Positions 40,175 through 48,778 of a stretch of DNA of 64,000 nt are shown here, piece by piece. A program made the position numbers and the translations under genes. The DNA lies in assembly GCA_963717635.1 (NCBI GenBank), contig OY970347.1:558001-622000 (forward strand), in the 5' to 3' direction. The stretch's first letter is position 1. Each line of letters begins with the position of its first letter. Origin of the DNA: JALZKA01 sp963717635. Lineage in GTDB: Bacteria; Actinomycetota; Thermoleophilia; Solirubrobacterales; 70-9. Below the pieces are notes generated by a model. That model did no database searches and was not told where the DNA came from. It saw nothing but the letters and a program-made list of their open reading frames with translations.

Positions 40175-40803
40175 TGGCGGCGATCATCGGCAAGAAGGTC
40201 GGGATGACTCAGCTCTTCACCGACGACGGCACCCGCGTGCCCGTGACCGTCATCCAGGCCGGGCCCTGCCCGGTCACAGCGATCCGCGAGTCCGAGCGCG
40301 ACGGCTACGCAGCGGTGCAGCTCGGCTTCGACGAGGTCGCCGAGCGCAAGCTCACCAAGCCGGAGCTCGGCCACCTGAAGAAGGCCGGAGCCGGCCCGAT
40401 GCGCACGCTGGTGGAGTTCCGCGACGAGGATCTCGGCTCCGACGAGGGTCCCAAGATCGGCGACTCGGCCACCGTCGAGCAGTTCGAGCCCGGCCAGCGC
40501 GTGCGTGTCTCCGGCGTGGGGATCGGCAAGGGCTTTCAGGGCACGATCAAGCGCCACAACTTCTCCCGCGGGCCGGTCTCGCACGGCTCCCACAACGTCC
40601 GAGCGCCCGGTTCGATCGGCGCCAGCGCCGACCCCGCCCGCGTGTTCAGGGGCACCCGGATGCCGGGCCGGATGGGCGGCAAGCGCGTCACCCAGCGGCG
40701 CCTCGAGGTGATCGAGGTCGACGCCGAGCGCCACCTCCTGATGGTGCGCGGCGCCGTCCCGGGCCCCAAGAACGGGACGGTGGAGGTGCGGACCGATGGC
40801 TGA
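40174..40803 (+). CDS. rplC: 50S ribosomal protein L3
   Basis: 209 residues from ATG 40174 (ATG 40171 also possible); the TGATG coupling with rpsJ favours the second. IIGKKVGMTQLF start, GVGIGKGFQGTIKRHNF and RMPGRMGGKRVT blocks. The central loop reaches the peptidyl-transferase centre. It overlaps rplD by 8 nt. Confidence 0.96.
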   Translation: MAAIIGKKVGMTQLFTDDGTRVPVTVIQAGPCPVTAIRESERDGYAAVQLGFDEVAERKLTKPELGHLKKAGAGPMRTLVEFRDEDLGSDEGPKIGDSATVEQFEPGQRVRVSGVGIGKGFQGTIKRHNFSRGPVSHGSHNVRAPGSIGASADPARVFRGTRMPGRMGGKRVTQRRLEVIEVDAERHLLMVRGAVPGPKNGTVEVRTDG

Positions 40804-41434
40804 CGTCAAGGCGCCCACGCTGGGCAAGCAGGCGAAGTCCGACCTGCCGGCGGCCCTGTTCGCCGAAAGCTTCCACGAGTCCCTCGTGCACGACACCGCG
40901 CGCGCCGAGCTGAACGCCCGCCGGCGCGGCACGGCGTCGACGCTCGGCCGCGGCGAGGTGTCGATGACCACCGCCAAGGCTTGGCGCCAGAAGGGCACCG
41001 GCCGTGCCCGTGTCGGCGCGCTGAGCGTGCCGCACCGCCGCGGCGGTGGCGCCGCGTTCGGGCCGAAGCCGCGCGGCTACACCATGAAGGTCAACCGCAA
41101 GGCGCGGCGCAAGGCGTTGCGCGCGGCCCTCACCGTCCACGCCGAGCGCGGGACGGTCGCCGTCCTCGACGGCTCGGCCTACTCCGACCCCTCGACCAAG
41201 CAGGCCGCCGAGGCGCTCGCGAAGTGGGGCGGTTCGCTGCCGGTGCTCGTCGTGCTCGACGCCGAGGAGGGCGCGGCCGCAAAGAGCTTCCGCAACATCC
41301 CCAAGGTGACCGTGCTGCCGGCCAGCGCCGCCGGGGTCGCCGACGTGATCGGCCACCGCTCGCTGGTGGTCTCCGAGGCTTCGATCCCCGTGCTCGAGGC
41401 GAGGGCTGCCGATGTCAAGCGGAGAGACTCCTGA
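40796..41434 (+). CDS. rplD: 50S ribosomal protein L4
   Basis: 212 residues. The exit-tunnel loop is recognisable (RQKGTGRARVGALSVPHRRGGGAAFGP, split), and the KMNRKARRKAL-type helix reads VNRKARRKALRAAL. In E. coli L4 also represses its own operon. Sequence GGGAAFGPKPR is intact, with no macrolide-resistance deletion. Confidence 0.96.
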   Translation: MADVKAPTLGKQAKSDLPAALFAESFHESLVHDTARAELNARRRGTASTLGRGEVSMTTAKAWRQKGTGRARVGALSVPHRRGGGAAFGPKPRGYTMKVNRKARRKALRAALTVHAERGTVAVLDGSAYSDPSTKQAAEALAKWGGSLPVLVVLDAEEGAAAKSFRNIPKVTVLPASAAGVADVIGHRSLVVSEASIPVLEARAADVKRRDS

Positions 41435-41729
41435 TGGATGCTCGATCCCTGATCCTCGAACCCGTCGTCTCCGAGAAGAGCTACGCGCTGATGGCCGACG
41501 GCAAGTACACGTTCCGGGTGGACGACCGCGCCCACAAGACCCAGATCGCGTCCGCGATCGAGGAGGTCTTCGAGGTCAAGGTGGTCGGGGTCCGCACGGC
41601 GAAGGTGCGCTCGAAGCCGAAGCGCCGCGGCCTGCACAGCGGCAAGACGCGCGGCTGGAAGAAGGCGATCGTGGAGCTCGCGCCGGGCGACCGTATTGAG
41701 CTGTTCGAAGGCGCGGCGGTGGCCGAGTA

Positions 41730-41730
<1 letters not shown>
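41434..41730 (+). CDS. rplW: 50S ribosomal protein L23
   Basis: 98 residues from ATG 41434 (TGATG with rplD). ILEPVVSEKSYALMADGKYTF, EVFEVKVVGVRTAKVRSKPKR. It sits at the tunnel exit and is the docking point for trigger factor and SRP (Glu in the loop). Its stop overlaps rplB (TAATG). Confidence 0.97.
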
Positions 41731-42572
<842 letters not shown>

Positions 42573-42578
42573 GGCTTC

Positions 42579-42854
42579 ATGGGTAGATCAACCAAGAAGG
42601 GACCGTTCGTCGAGGCGCGCCTGCTCGGGCGCATCAACGCGATGAACGAGGCAAATCAAAAGCAGATGGTCAAGACCTGGTCGCGGATGTCGACCGTGTT
42701 CCCGGAGATGGTCGGGCACACGATCGCGGTCCACGACGGGCGCAAGCACGTCCCGGTGTTCATCAGCGAATCGATGGTCGGCCACAAGCTCGGCGAGTTC
42801 GCCCCGACCCGCACCTATCGCGGCCACTCGGGCGAGAAGAAGGAGCGCGCGTAG
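42579..42854 (+). CDS. rpsS: 30S ribosomal protein S19
   Basis: 91 residues. MGRSTKKGPFVEARL, TWSRMSTVFPEMVGHTIAVHDGRKHVPVFI and KLGEFAPTRTYRGH are the family blocks. Contacts the 16S head and S13. Followed by TAG-ATC-TGATG into rplV. Confidence 0.97.
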   Translation: MGRSTKKGPFVEARLLGRINAMNEANQKQMVKTWSRMSTVFPEMVGHTIAVHDGRKHVPVFISESMVGHKLGEFAPTRTYRGHSGEKKERA

Positions 42855-42859
42855 ATCTG

Positions 42860-43231
42860 ATGAGCGGCCCAGGCGACAACCCGGAGGCGCCCACCGTGCG
42901 CGCCACCGCCAAGTACCTGCGCGTCGCCCCGCGTAAGGCGCGGCTGGTCGCCGACCAGGTGCGCGGCCTGCCCGTGCTCGAAGCCCAGGAGCTGCTGGCG
43001 TTCTCCGCGCGCGGCGCTGCGGCCGACATCGGCAAGCTGATCGCATCGGCCGCCGCCAACGCCGAGAACAACCACGAGCTGGTCGCCGACGAGATGGAGA
43101 TCGCCGAGATCCGCGTCGACGAGGGACCCACGCTGAAGCGTTGGCGCGCACGCGCCCGCGGCCGCGCGACCCGGATCGAGAAGAAGACGAGCCATGTGTC
43201 CGTGGCCCTAAAGCCGACGGAGGAGAGCTAG
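42860..43231 (+). CDS. rplV: 50S ribosomal protein L22
   Basis: 123 residues. Core AKYLRVAPRKARLVADQVRGLPV and the tunnel hairpin end RARGRATRIEKKTSHVSVAL. It has a 14-residue N-terminal extension (MSGPGDNPEAPTVR) whose DNA resembles the 5' side of the 57-nt element, so its start may have been remodelled. It lines the exit tunnel with L4. Confidence 0.95.
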   Translation: MSGPGDNPEAPTVRATAKYLRVAPRKARLVADQVRGLPVLEAQELLAFSARGAAADIGKLIASAAANAENNHELVADEMEIAEIRVDEGPTLKRWRARARGRATRIEKKTSHVSVALKPTEES

Positions 43232-43234
43232 GCC

Positions 43235-44128
43235 ATGGGTCAGAAGGTTCATCCCGAAGGCTTCCGTGTCGGCTACATCCACGACTGGAAGTCGAACTGG
43301 TTCAACCAGCGCGAGTTCGCCGACTACCTGCTCGAGGACCTGGCGATCCGCGACCACATCGAGGGCCGCCTGGCGCACGCCGGCCTGTCTGACATCACGA
43401 TCGTCAAGCAGCGCGGCGAGATCACGGTGGACATCCACACGGCCCGCCCAGGCATCGTGATCGGCAAGTCCGGTTCCGAGGTGGACGCGCTGCGCCGCGA
43501 CCTCCACAAGCTGACCGAGAAGCCGGTCAAGGTGAACATTCGCGAGATCAAGCGCCCCGAGCTGGACGCGAAGCTGGTCGCGCAGTCGATCGCCGAGCAG
43601 CTCCAGAACCGGGTTGCGTTCCGGCGCGCGATGAAGCGCGCGCTGACCTCCGCGATGCGTTCCGGCGCCAAGGGCGTCAAGGTCCAGGTCTCCGGCCGCC
43701 TGGGTGGCGCCGAGATGGCGCGCACCGAGGGCTACTCCGACGGCCGCGTGCCGCTGCACACACTGCGCGCCGACATCGACTACGGCTTCGTCGAGGCGCG
43801 GACCACCACCGGGCGGATCGGCGTCAAGTGCTGGATCAACAAGGGCGAGGTCATGCCGGAGGGCTACCGCTCCGGCGCCGCCGACCAGGACGAGGAGCTG
43901 CAGCCGCGCAACCGTCGCAAGAGCCGCGAGCGCCGCGAGCGCGAACAGCGCAAGTCGCCCCCGGCGCCGGCCGCCGCGCCCGCCGCTCCGGCAACGCCCG
44001 CCGCTCCGGCAACGCCCGCCGCCGAGACGCCGGCTCCGGCAGAGACTCCTGCGGCTGAGGCTCCCGACGCGCCCGACGCGCCGTCGCCCGATGCGCCGCC
44101 GCCCGCCACGGAAGGCGGTGCTTCCTAG
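43235..44128 (+). CDS. rpsC: 30S ribosomal protein S3 with Ala/Pro-rich tail
   Basis: 297 residues; the S3 core is about 215. GQKVHPEGFRVGYIHDWKSNWF, the KH domain with GIVIGKSG, and GVKCWINKGEVMP near residue 205. After that comes a basic patch (RNRRKSRERRERE) and a tail of repeated APATPA units to residue 297, encoded by a short DNA repeat. S3 lies at the mRNA entry and has helicase activity. Coupled to rplP by TAGTG. Confidence 0.95.
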   Translation: MGQKVHPEGFRVGYIHDWKSNWFNQREFADYLLEDLAIRDHIEGRLAHAGLSDITIVKQRGEITVDIHTARPGIVIGKSGSEVDALRRDLHKLTEKPVKVNIREIKRPELDAKLVAQSIAEQLQNRVAFRRAMKRALTSAMRSGAKGVKVQVSGRLGGAEMARTEGYSDGRVPLHTLRADIDYGFVEARTTTGRIGVKCWINKGEVMPEGYRSGAADQDEELQPRNRRKSRERREREQRKSPPAPAAAPAAPATPAAPATPAAETPAPAETPAAEAPDAPDAPSPDAPPPATEGGAS

Positions 44129-44544
44129 TGCTGTCGCCGAAGCGGGTCAAGTACCGCAAGCAGATGCGCGGCAAGCGCCGGGGCAACGCCAAGGGCGGCT
44201 CCGACATCAACTTCGGCGAGTTCGGGCTCAAGGCGGTCGAGCGGGGTTGGATCACCAACCGCCAGATCGAGGCCGCCCGAGTCGCGATGACGCGCAAGAT
44301 CAAGCGCGGCGGCAAGGTCTGGATCAACGTCTTCCCGGACAAGCCGTTCACGAAGAAGCCCGCCGAGACCCGGATGGGATCGGGCAAGGGCAATCCCGAG
44401 GGCTGGGTCGCGGTGATCAAGCCGGGACGGGTGATGTTCGAGCTGGCCGGCGTGCCGGAGGACCTCGCCAAAGAGGCGATCCGCCTCGCCGCGCACAAGC
44501 TGCCGATCAAGACGAAGTTCGTCAGGCGTGAGGACACAGAATGA
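44128..44544 (+). CDS. rplP: 50S ribosomal protein L16
   Basis: 138 residues from GTG 44128. MLSPKRVKYRKQMRGKRRG, FGEFGLKAVERGWITNRQIEAARV and RMGSGKGNPEGWVAVIKPG. It positions A-site tRNA. It overlaps rpmC by ATGA. Confidence 0.97.
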   Translation: MLSPKRVKYRKQMRGKRRGNAKGGSDINFGEFGLKAVERGWITNRQIEAARVAMTRKIKRGGKVWINVFPDKPFTKKPAETRMGSGKGNPEGWVAVIKPGRVMFELAGVPEDLAKEAIRLAAHKLPIKTKFVRREDTE

Positions 44545-44759
44545 AGGCCTCCGATGTGCATGCCATGTCCGACCAGGACCTGGTCGAGGCGCTTCGCAAC
44601 GCCCGTCAGGAGGCGTTCAACCTGCGCTTTCGCCACGCGACGGGCGAGCTGGAGAACACCTCCGGCATCGGCGACTCGCGGCGCGACCTCGCGCGGCTGC
44701 TGACCGTTGCCCGCCAGCGCGGAATCGATTTCGAGAAGGAACTGAGGACCGGTAGCTGA
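44541..44759 (+). CDS. rpmC: 50S ribosomal protein L29
   Basis: 72 residues. Two-helix fold: MSDQDLVEALRNARQEAFNLRFRHATGELEN-type (split) then ARLLTVARQRGIDFEKEL. Near the tunnel exit with L23. ATGA overlap at both ends couples it with rplP and rpsQ. Confidence 0.96.
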   Translation: MKASDVHAMSDQDLVEALRNARQEAFNLRFRHATGELENTSGIGDSRRDLARLLTVARQRGIDFEKELRTGS

Positions 44760-45472
44760 TGGCCGAAGAAGAGAACGACAACACCGAAGCGACGCCTGAG
44801 GAGGCGCCCGAGGCCGTCGAGGAGGCTCCGGCCGAGGAGACAGCTGCGGAGGCCGAAGAGGAGGCGCCGGCCGAAGAGGCAGCTGCGGAGGTCGAAGAGG
44901 AGGCGCCGGCCGAAGAGGCAGCTGCGGAGGCCGAAGAGGAGGCGCCAGCCGAAGAGGCAGCTGCGGAGTCCGAAGAGGCCCCCGCGGCACCGGCCGCGGA
45001 GGAGTCCGAGGAGCCGGAGGAAGCCCTCTCGCCCAAGGCACTGCGCAAGCGCGAACGCTCGATCCATGCCGGCGAGACGAAGCCGCAGCGCTCGCCCGAG
45101 GAGCGCGCCGCCGAGCGCGACGCGCTGCGCAAGGCGCAAGCCACCGCGCGCGGCCGCCGCCGTGGGCAGGAGCGGCAGAAGCGCGGCGAGCCCGGCCAGG
45201 GCACGCCGCCTGCAGAGCGCATTCCGGGCACCAAGAAGGTGCAGGTCGGAACGGTCGTCTCGAACAAGGCCGACAAGACGATCACCGTCCGCGTCGACAT
45301 CGTCCGGCGCCACCGCCGCTACGAGAAGATCGTGCGCCAGTCGGCGACCGTGCACGCTCACGACGAGCAGAACGAGGCCGGCGAGGGCGACATCGTCCGC
45401 GTGATCGAGTCGCGCCCGTTGTCTCGCACCAAGCGCTGGCGCCTGGTCGAGGTCGTGGAGAAAGCCCGTTAG
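44759..45472 (+). CDS. rpsQ: 30S ribosomal protein S17 with 158-residue N-terminal extension
   Basis: 237 residues; S17 is normally about 85. The S17 OB-fold is the C-terminal 80 residues (VQVGTVVSNKADKTITV; RRYEKIVRQSATVHAHDEQN; RPLSRTKRWRLVEVV). Residues 1-85 are an acidic Glu/Ala tract built from three 13-residue repeats, followed by a basic Lys/Arg segment to 155. ATG 44759 is coupled to rpmC (TGATGG) and no start lies closer to the core with a ribosome site, so the extension seems genuine. Its function is unknown. Confidence 0.92.
   Translation: MAEEENDNTEATPEEAPEAVEEAPAEETAAEAEEEAPAEEAAAEVEEEAPAEEAAAEAEEEAPAEEAAAESEEAPAAPAAEESEEPEEALSPKALRKRERSIHAGETKPQRSPEERAAERDALRKAQATARGRRRGQERQKRGEPGQGTPPAERIPGTKKVQVGTVVSNKADKTITVRVDIVRRHRRYEKIVRQSATVHAHDEQNEAGEGDIVRVIESRPLSRTKRWRLVEVVEKAR
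44852..44968 (+). repeat. Three tandem 39-bp repeats in rpsQ
   Basis: Units 44852-44890, 44891-44929 and 44930-44968 differ at only two or three bases. Each encodes a 13-residue block (EEEAPAEEAAAEA type). In frame, so length changes would keep the reading frame. Confidence 0.95.
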
Positions 45473-45638
45473 TGACGGTGACTCCCCCCACGTCAGCCCG
45501 CCTCAGTCGCCTGCAAACCATCGCCAGGCGGCGTCCTCGCTCGCTCGCGCACTCTTCGAGTGCGCGACGCTCCCTGCGTCCTTGCCCGACTCGGTTTTCG
45601 GCGCCTGATGCGCACTGCCGCGGAGGGAGGCACCGTTA
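45473..45638 (+). promoter_or_regulatory. 162-nt structured intercistronic element, copy 2 (rpsQ-rplN)
   Basis: Same conserved blocks as copy 1. Hairpins with different arms: CGCCTG/CAGGCG (45508, 45525) around the shared loop, TCGCGCACTC/GAGTGCGCGA (45545, 45558) with a TTC loop, and outer arms CAG-CGC-TCAG (45494-45506) with CTGA-GCG-CTG (45605-45617). A 53-codon frame from GTG 45478 ends in TAATG on rplN, the same length as copy 1. Confidence 0.75.
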
Positions 45639-46007
45639 ATGATCCAGCAGGAGTCCCGGCTCAAAGTGGCCGACAACTCGGGCGCCCGAGAAATCCTTTG
45701 CATCCGCGTCAAGGGCGGATCGCACCGCCGCTATGCCGGCGTCGGCGACGTGATCACGGCCACGGTGAAAACCGCCACCCCGCACGGTGGCGTGCGCAAG
45801 GGCGAGGTCGTCGAGGCGGTCGTCGTCCGGACCCGCAAGCAGCTTGGCCGGGCCGACGGCACCTACATCGCGTTCGACGAGAACGCGGCCGTGTTGATCG
45901 ACCCGCAGAACAACCCGCGGGGGACCCGCATCTTCGGCCCAGTCGCGCGCGAGCTGCGCGAGAAGAACTTCATGAAGATCGTCTCGCTTGCTCCGGAAGT
46001 TCTTTGA
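45639..46007 (+). CDS. rplN: 50S ribosomal protein L14
   Basis: 122 residues. MIQQESRLKVADNSGAREILCIRV, GGVRKGEVVEAVVVRTRK, GTRIFGPVARELREKNFMKIVSLAPEVL-type end (split). Normal length. Its ATG overlaps the TAA of the upstream element frame; its TGA overlaps the ATG of the next 57-nt element. Confidence 0.97.
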   Translation: MIQQESRLKVADNSGAREILCIRVKGGSHRRYAGVGDVITATVKTATPHGGVRKGEVVEAVVVRTRKQLGRADGTYIAFDENAAVLIDPQNNPRGTRIFGPVARELREKNFMKIVSLAPEVL

Positions 46008-46063
46008 TGAGCGACGTCAGGCGCGAAACCATGTTTGCCCTTCCGGTAGGAGCTGATCTCTGA
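46007..46063 (+). repeat. 57-nt intercistronic element, copy 1 (rplN-rplX)
   Basis: Begins in the rplN stop (TGATG) and ends in the rplX start (TGATG). GCGAC-GTCA-GGCGC hairpin, then TTCC-GGTA-GGAG with the ribosome site. The frame reads MSDVRRETMFALPVGADL (18 aa). Confidence 0.75.
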
Positions 46064-46431
46064 TGCCCCCGCGCAAGAAGAAGCCCGAGCCCAAGGGCAA
46101 GACGATGCGCGTGCGCAAGGACGACACGGTGATCGTGACCGGCGGCAAGGACCGCGGCAAGACCGGCAAGGTGCTGCGCACCGAACCGGGCAAGCGCCGC
46201 GTCTACGTCGAGGGCCTCAACATCGTCAAGCGCCATTCGCGGCCCCGCTCGGTCAAGGACACGCAGAAGGGCGACGCCGGCGGGATCATCGAGCAGGAGG
46301 GCCCGATCCATGTCTCTAACGTCATGGTGCTCGATCCCCAGGACAACAAGCCGTCACGCATCGGCGTCCGCAAGACCGACGAGGGCAAGCGCCAGCGCTA
46401 CCTCAGGCGGACCGGGACCGCATTGGACTGA
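46063..46431 (+). CDS. rplX: 50S ribosomal protein L24
   Basis: 122 residues. KOW core (RKDDTVIVTGGKDRGKTGKVLRTEP), NIVKRHSRP and GGIIEQEGPIHVSNVMVLDP. A Lys/Pro-rich leader of about 15 residues precedes the core. It starts 50S assembly. Eight nt, containing GTG-AAC-TGATG, lead to rplE. Confidence 0.97.
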   Translation: MPPRKKKPEPKGKTMRVRKDDTVIVTGGKDRGKTGKVLRTEPGKRRVYVEGLNIVKRHSRPRSVKDTQKGDAGGIIEQEGPIHVSNVMVLDPQDNKPSRIGVRKTDEGKRQRYLRRTGTALD

Positions 46432-46439
46432 GTGAACTG

Positions 46440-47261
46440 ATGGAAGCGACAACGACACCCGAAGCTCAGCAGGCGGCCCCGCCGCCGCGACTGCGCGAGC
46501 GCTATGTGGCCGAGCTGGTCCCGGCGCTGACCACCAAGTTCGGCTACACGACCCGAATGCAGGTCCCGAGCCTGCAGAAGGTGACGCTGAACATGGGGAT
46601 TGGCGACGCCAAGACGTCGACGCCGATCCTCGAGGCCGCCACGGAGCAGCTGGCGACGATCGCCGGGCAGCAACCGAACGTGCGCCGGGCGCGCAAGTCG
46701 GTCGCCAACTTCAAGCTCCGCGACGGCATGCCGATCGGCGTGGCCGTGACGCTGCGGGGCGCTCGGATGTGGGAGTTCACCGACCGGCTGGTGTCGATCG
46801 CAATCCCCCGGATCCGCGATTTCCGCGGCCTCAACCCGCGCTCCTTCGACGGTCGGGGCAACTACTCGATGGGCGTCCGCGAGCAGCTGATCTTTCCTGA
46901 GATCGATTACGACTCGATCGACGAGGTCCGCGGCCTGGACGTCACCATCACGACCTCCGCGCTTTCGGACGAGGAGGGATTCGAGTTGCTCCTCGGCCTT
47001 GGATTCCCGTTCGCCCAGGAGGGCCGGCCGGGTCAGGTGGACACGTCCGCCGAAGAGGAAGAGGAGCGGCGCCACGAGGAGGCGCGGCAGCGCGCGGAGG
47101 CCGAAGCCGCGGCGCTCGAGCAGCTCAAGGAGGAGAACCCGGAGGCCTACGCCAAGCCGGTGCGCGAGGAGGAAGGCGAAGAGGGCGAAGAGGGCGAGGG
47201 CCCCTCCGACTCCGGTGAAGCCGGCGATTCAGACGTCAAGAGTGAAGGGAACGATGGCTAA
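46440..47261 (+). CDS. rplE: 50S ribosomal protein L5 with acidic C-terminal tail
   Basis: 273 residues; L5 is normally about 180. Core: LRERYVAELVPALTTKFGY, VPSLQKVTLNMGIGDA, RIRDFRGLNPRSFDGRGNYSMG. After GFPFAQEG (about residue 192) an 80-residue Glu/Ala/Arg tail follows, ending GEAGDSDVKSEGNDG. L5 binds 5S rRNA and forms bridge B1b. Last 8 nt overlap rpsN. Confidence 0.94.
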   Translation: MEATTTPEAQQAAPPPRLRERYVAELVPALTTKFGYTTRMQVPSLQKVTLNMGIGDAKTSTPILEAATEQLATIAGQQPNVRRARKSVANFKLRDGMPIGVAVTLRGARMWEFTDRLVSIAIPRIRDFRGLNPRSFDGRGNYSMGVREQLIFPEIDYDSIDEVRGLDVTITTSALSDEEGFELLLGLGFPFAQEGRPGQVDTSAEEEEERRHEEARQRAEAEAAALEQLKEENPEAYAKPVREEEGEEGEEGEGPSDSGEAGDSDVKSEGNDG

Positions 47262-47433
47262 GACTTCGAAGATCGTGAAGGGCAAGCCCAAGTACAAGAC
47301 GCGCGCGCACAACCGCTGCCGCCGTTGCGGGCGCTCGCGCGCCTATTACCGCAAGTTCGGACTCTGTCGCATCTGCCTCCGCGAGGCGGCACACAAGGGC
47401 TACGTGCCCGGGATGACCAAGTCGAGTTGGTAG
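47254..47433 (+). CDS. rpsN: 30S ribosomal protein S14, zinc type (Z)
   Basis: 59 residues from ATG 47254. Four cysteines C-R-R-C (22, 25) and C-R-I-C (38, 41) bind zinc; GYVPGMTKSSW end. The short Zn form is typical for the spc operon in actinobacteria. A Zn-independent paralog may exist elsewhere. Confidence 0.96.
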   Translation: MAKTSKIVKGKPKYKTRAHNRCRRCGRSRAYYRKFGLCRICLREAAHKGYVPGMTKSSW

Positions 47434-47437
47434 TTCG

Positions 47438-47833
47438 ATGCTGACCGATCCGATCGCCGATTACCTGACCCGCGTGCGCAACGCGCTGCGGGCCGAGCAC
47501 CCCGACGTGGAGGTGCCCGCGTCGCGCCTGAAGAAGGAGGTCACCCGCATCCTCAAGGAGCAGGGCTACATCTCCGACTTCACGGTCGAGCCGACCGCCG
47601 TGGGCGAGGTGATCAAGATCCAGCTCCGCTACACGGACGATCGCAAGCCGGTGATCACCGGAATCGAGCGGATCTCGCGTCCGGGCCGCCGCCGCTACAC
47701 GGACCGGACGGAGATCCCGCGCGTCCTGGGCGGGATGGGCACGGCGATCGTGTCCACCTCATCAGGCGTGATGACCGGCCACGAGGCCAAGGCAAAGGGC
47801 GTCGGCGGCGAAGTCGTTGCCTACGTTTGGTAA
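47438..47833 (+). CDS. rpsH: 30S ribosomal protein S8
   Basis: 131 residues. DPIADYLTRVRNALRAEH, RISRPGRRRYTDRTEIPRVLGGMGTAIVSTSSGVMTGHEA-type end (split), final GGEVVAYVW. S8 represses the spc operon in E. coli by binding near rplE; the 57-nt element after rpsH is not of that type. Confidence 0.97.
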   Translation: MLTDPIADYLTRVRNALRAEHPDVEVPASRLKKEVTRILKEQGYISDFTVEPTAVGEVIKIQLRYTDDRKPVITGIERISRPGRRRYTDRTEIPRVLGGMGTAIVSTSSGVMTGHEAKAKGVGGEVVAYVW

Positions 47834-47841
47834 CGGATCTG

Positions 47842-47898
47842 ATGAGCGACGTAAGGCGCGACACGAACATGGCCACCCTTGGTAGGGGCTTGAAATGA
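47842..47898 (+). repeat. 57-nt intercistronic element, copy 2 (rpsH-rplF)
   Basis: GCGAC-GTAA-GGCGC hairpin, then CCCT-TGGT-AGGG with the ribosome site. The 18-codon frame (MSDVRRDTNMATLGRGLK) is again 57 nt but overlaps rplF as ATGA and is frameshifted internally relative to copies 1 and 4. Confidence 0.7.
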
Positions 47899-48428
47899 GC
47901 CGCATTGGGAAAAAGCCGATCACCGTGCCCGAGGGCGTCAGCGTCGACCTCGGCACCGGCGTGGTCTCGGTCAAGGGCCCGAAGGGCGAGCTGACCCAGA
48001 CGGTCAACCGTGACATGAAGATCGCGCTCGCCGACGACACGCTGACGGTGGAGCGTCCGACCAACCGCGGCCCCCACCGCGCCTTGCACGGGCTGACGCG
48101 CAGCCTGCTCGCGAACATGGTCGAGGGTGTCACCAGCGGCTACGAGAAGCGGCTCGAGATCCAGGGAGTCGGCTACCGCGCGCGCCTCCAGGGCAAGGCT
48201 CTGGAGCTGAGCGTCGGCTATTCGCATCCGGTGGCCATGCCGGCGCCCGACGGCATCGAATTCGAGGTCCCGCAGCAGACGGAGATCATCGTCCGCGGGA
48301 TCGACAAGCAGCTCGTCGGCGAGACCGCCGCCCAGATCCGCCGCGTCCGGCCGCCCGAGCCCTACAAGGGGAAGGGCATCCGCTACGCCGGCGAGCACGT
48401 CCGCCGGAAGGTGGGCAAGCGCGCATGA
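47895..48428 (+). CDS. rplF: 50S ribosomal protein L6
   Basis: 177 residues. MSRIGKKPITVPEGVSV, VKGPKGELT, NMVEGVTSGYEKRLEIQGVGYRA and GIRYAGEHVRRKVGK. Near the sarcin-ricin loop. It overlaps rplR by 4 nt. Confidence 0.97.
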   Translation: MSRIGKKPITVPEGVSVDLGTGVVSVKGPKGELTQTVNRDMKIALADDTLTVERPTNRGPHRALHGLTRSLLANMVEGVTSGYEKRLEIQGVGYRARLQGKALELSVGYSHPVAMPAPDGIEFEVPQQTEIIVRGIDKQLVGETAAQIRRVRPPEPYKGKGIRYAGEHVRRKVGKRA

Positions 48429-48778
48429 CGGTCGCAACCAAGGGTCAGCAACGCCTGCGCCGCCGCCGCCGCGTGCGCGCCAAGGTCCGCGGCACCGCCG
48501 CCCGGCCGCGGGTCTCCGTCTTCCGCTCGAACCGTGGCATCAGCGCCCAGCTGATCGACGACGACGCCGGCCGCACGCTCGCGGCCGTCTCCTGGACCGA
48601 AGACGAACTGCGCAAGCTGTCGCGCGCCGACCAGCCGAAGCGGGCCGGCGAGCTGCTCGCCGAGCGCGCCAAGGCCGCGGGCGTCTCCAGCTGCGTGTTC
48701 GACCGCGGCGGCTACCGCTTCCACGGTCGCGTCGCGGCACTCGCCGAGGGCGCCCGCGAAGGCGGATTGAGCTTCTAA
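48425..48778 (+). CDS. rplR: 50S ribosomal protein L18
   Basis: 117 residues. RRRRVRAKVRGTAARPRVSVFRSN, AQLIDDDAGRTLAAVS, FDRGGYRFHGRVAALAEGAREGGL. Binds 5S rRNA with L5. Stop overlaps the 9-codon mini-frame before rpsE. Confidence 0.97.
   Translation: MTVATKGQQRLRRRRRVRAKVRGTAARPRVSVFRSNRGISAQLIDDDAGRTLAAVSWTEDELRKLSRADQPKRAGELLAERAKAAGVSSCVFDRGGYRFHGRVAALAEGAREGGLSF

Noticed and set aside
44852..44968. CRISPR-like direct repeats
   Set aside because: Units are contiguous without spacers and encode an in-frame acidic tract of S17.
46007..46063. The 18-aa MSDVRRE-type peptides as functional conserved proteins
   Set aside because: Copy 2 is internally frameshifted, and copy 5 is antisense and truncated in frame, so conservation fits RNA/DNA better; kept as elements, not CDS.
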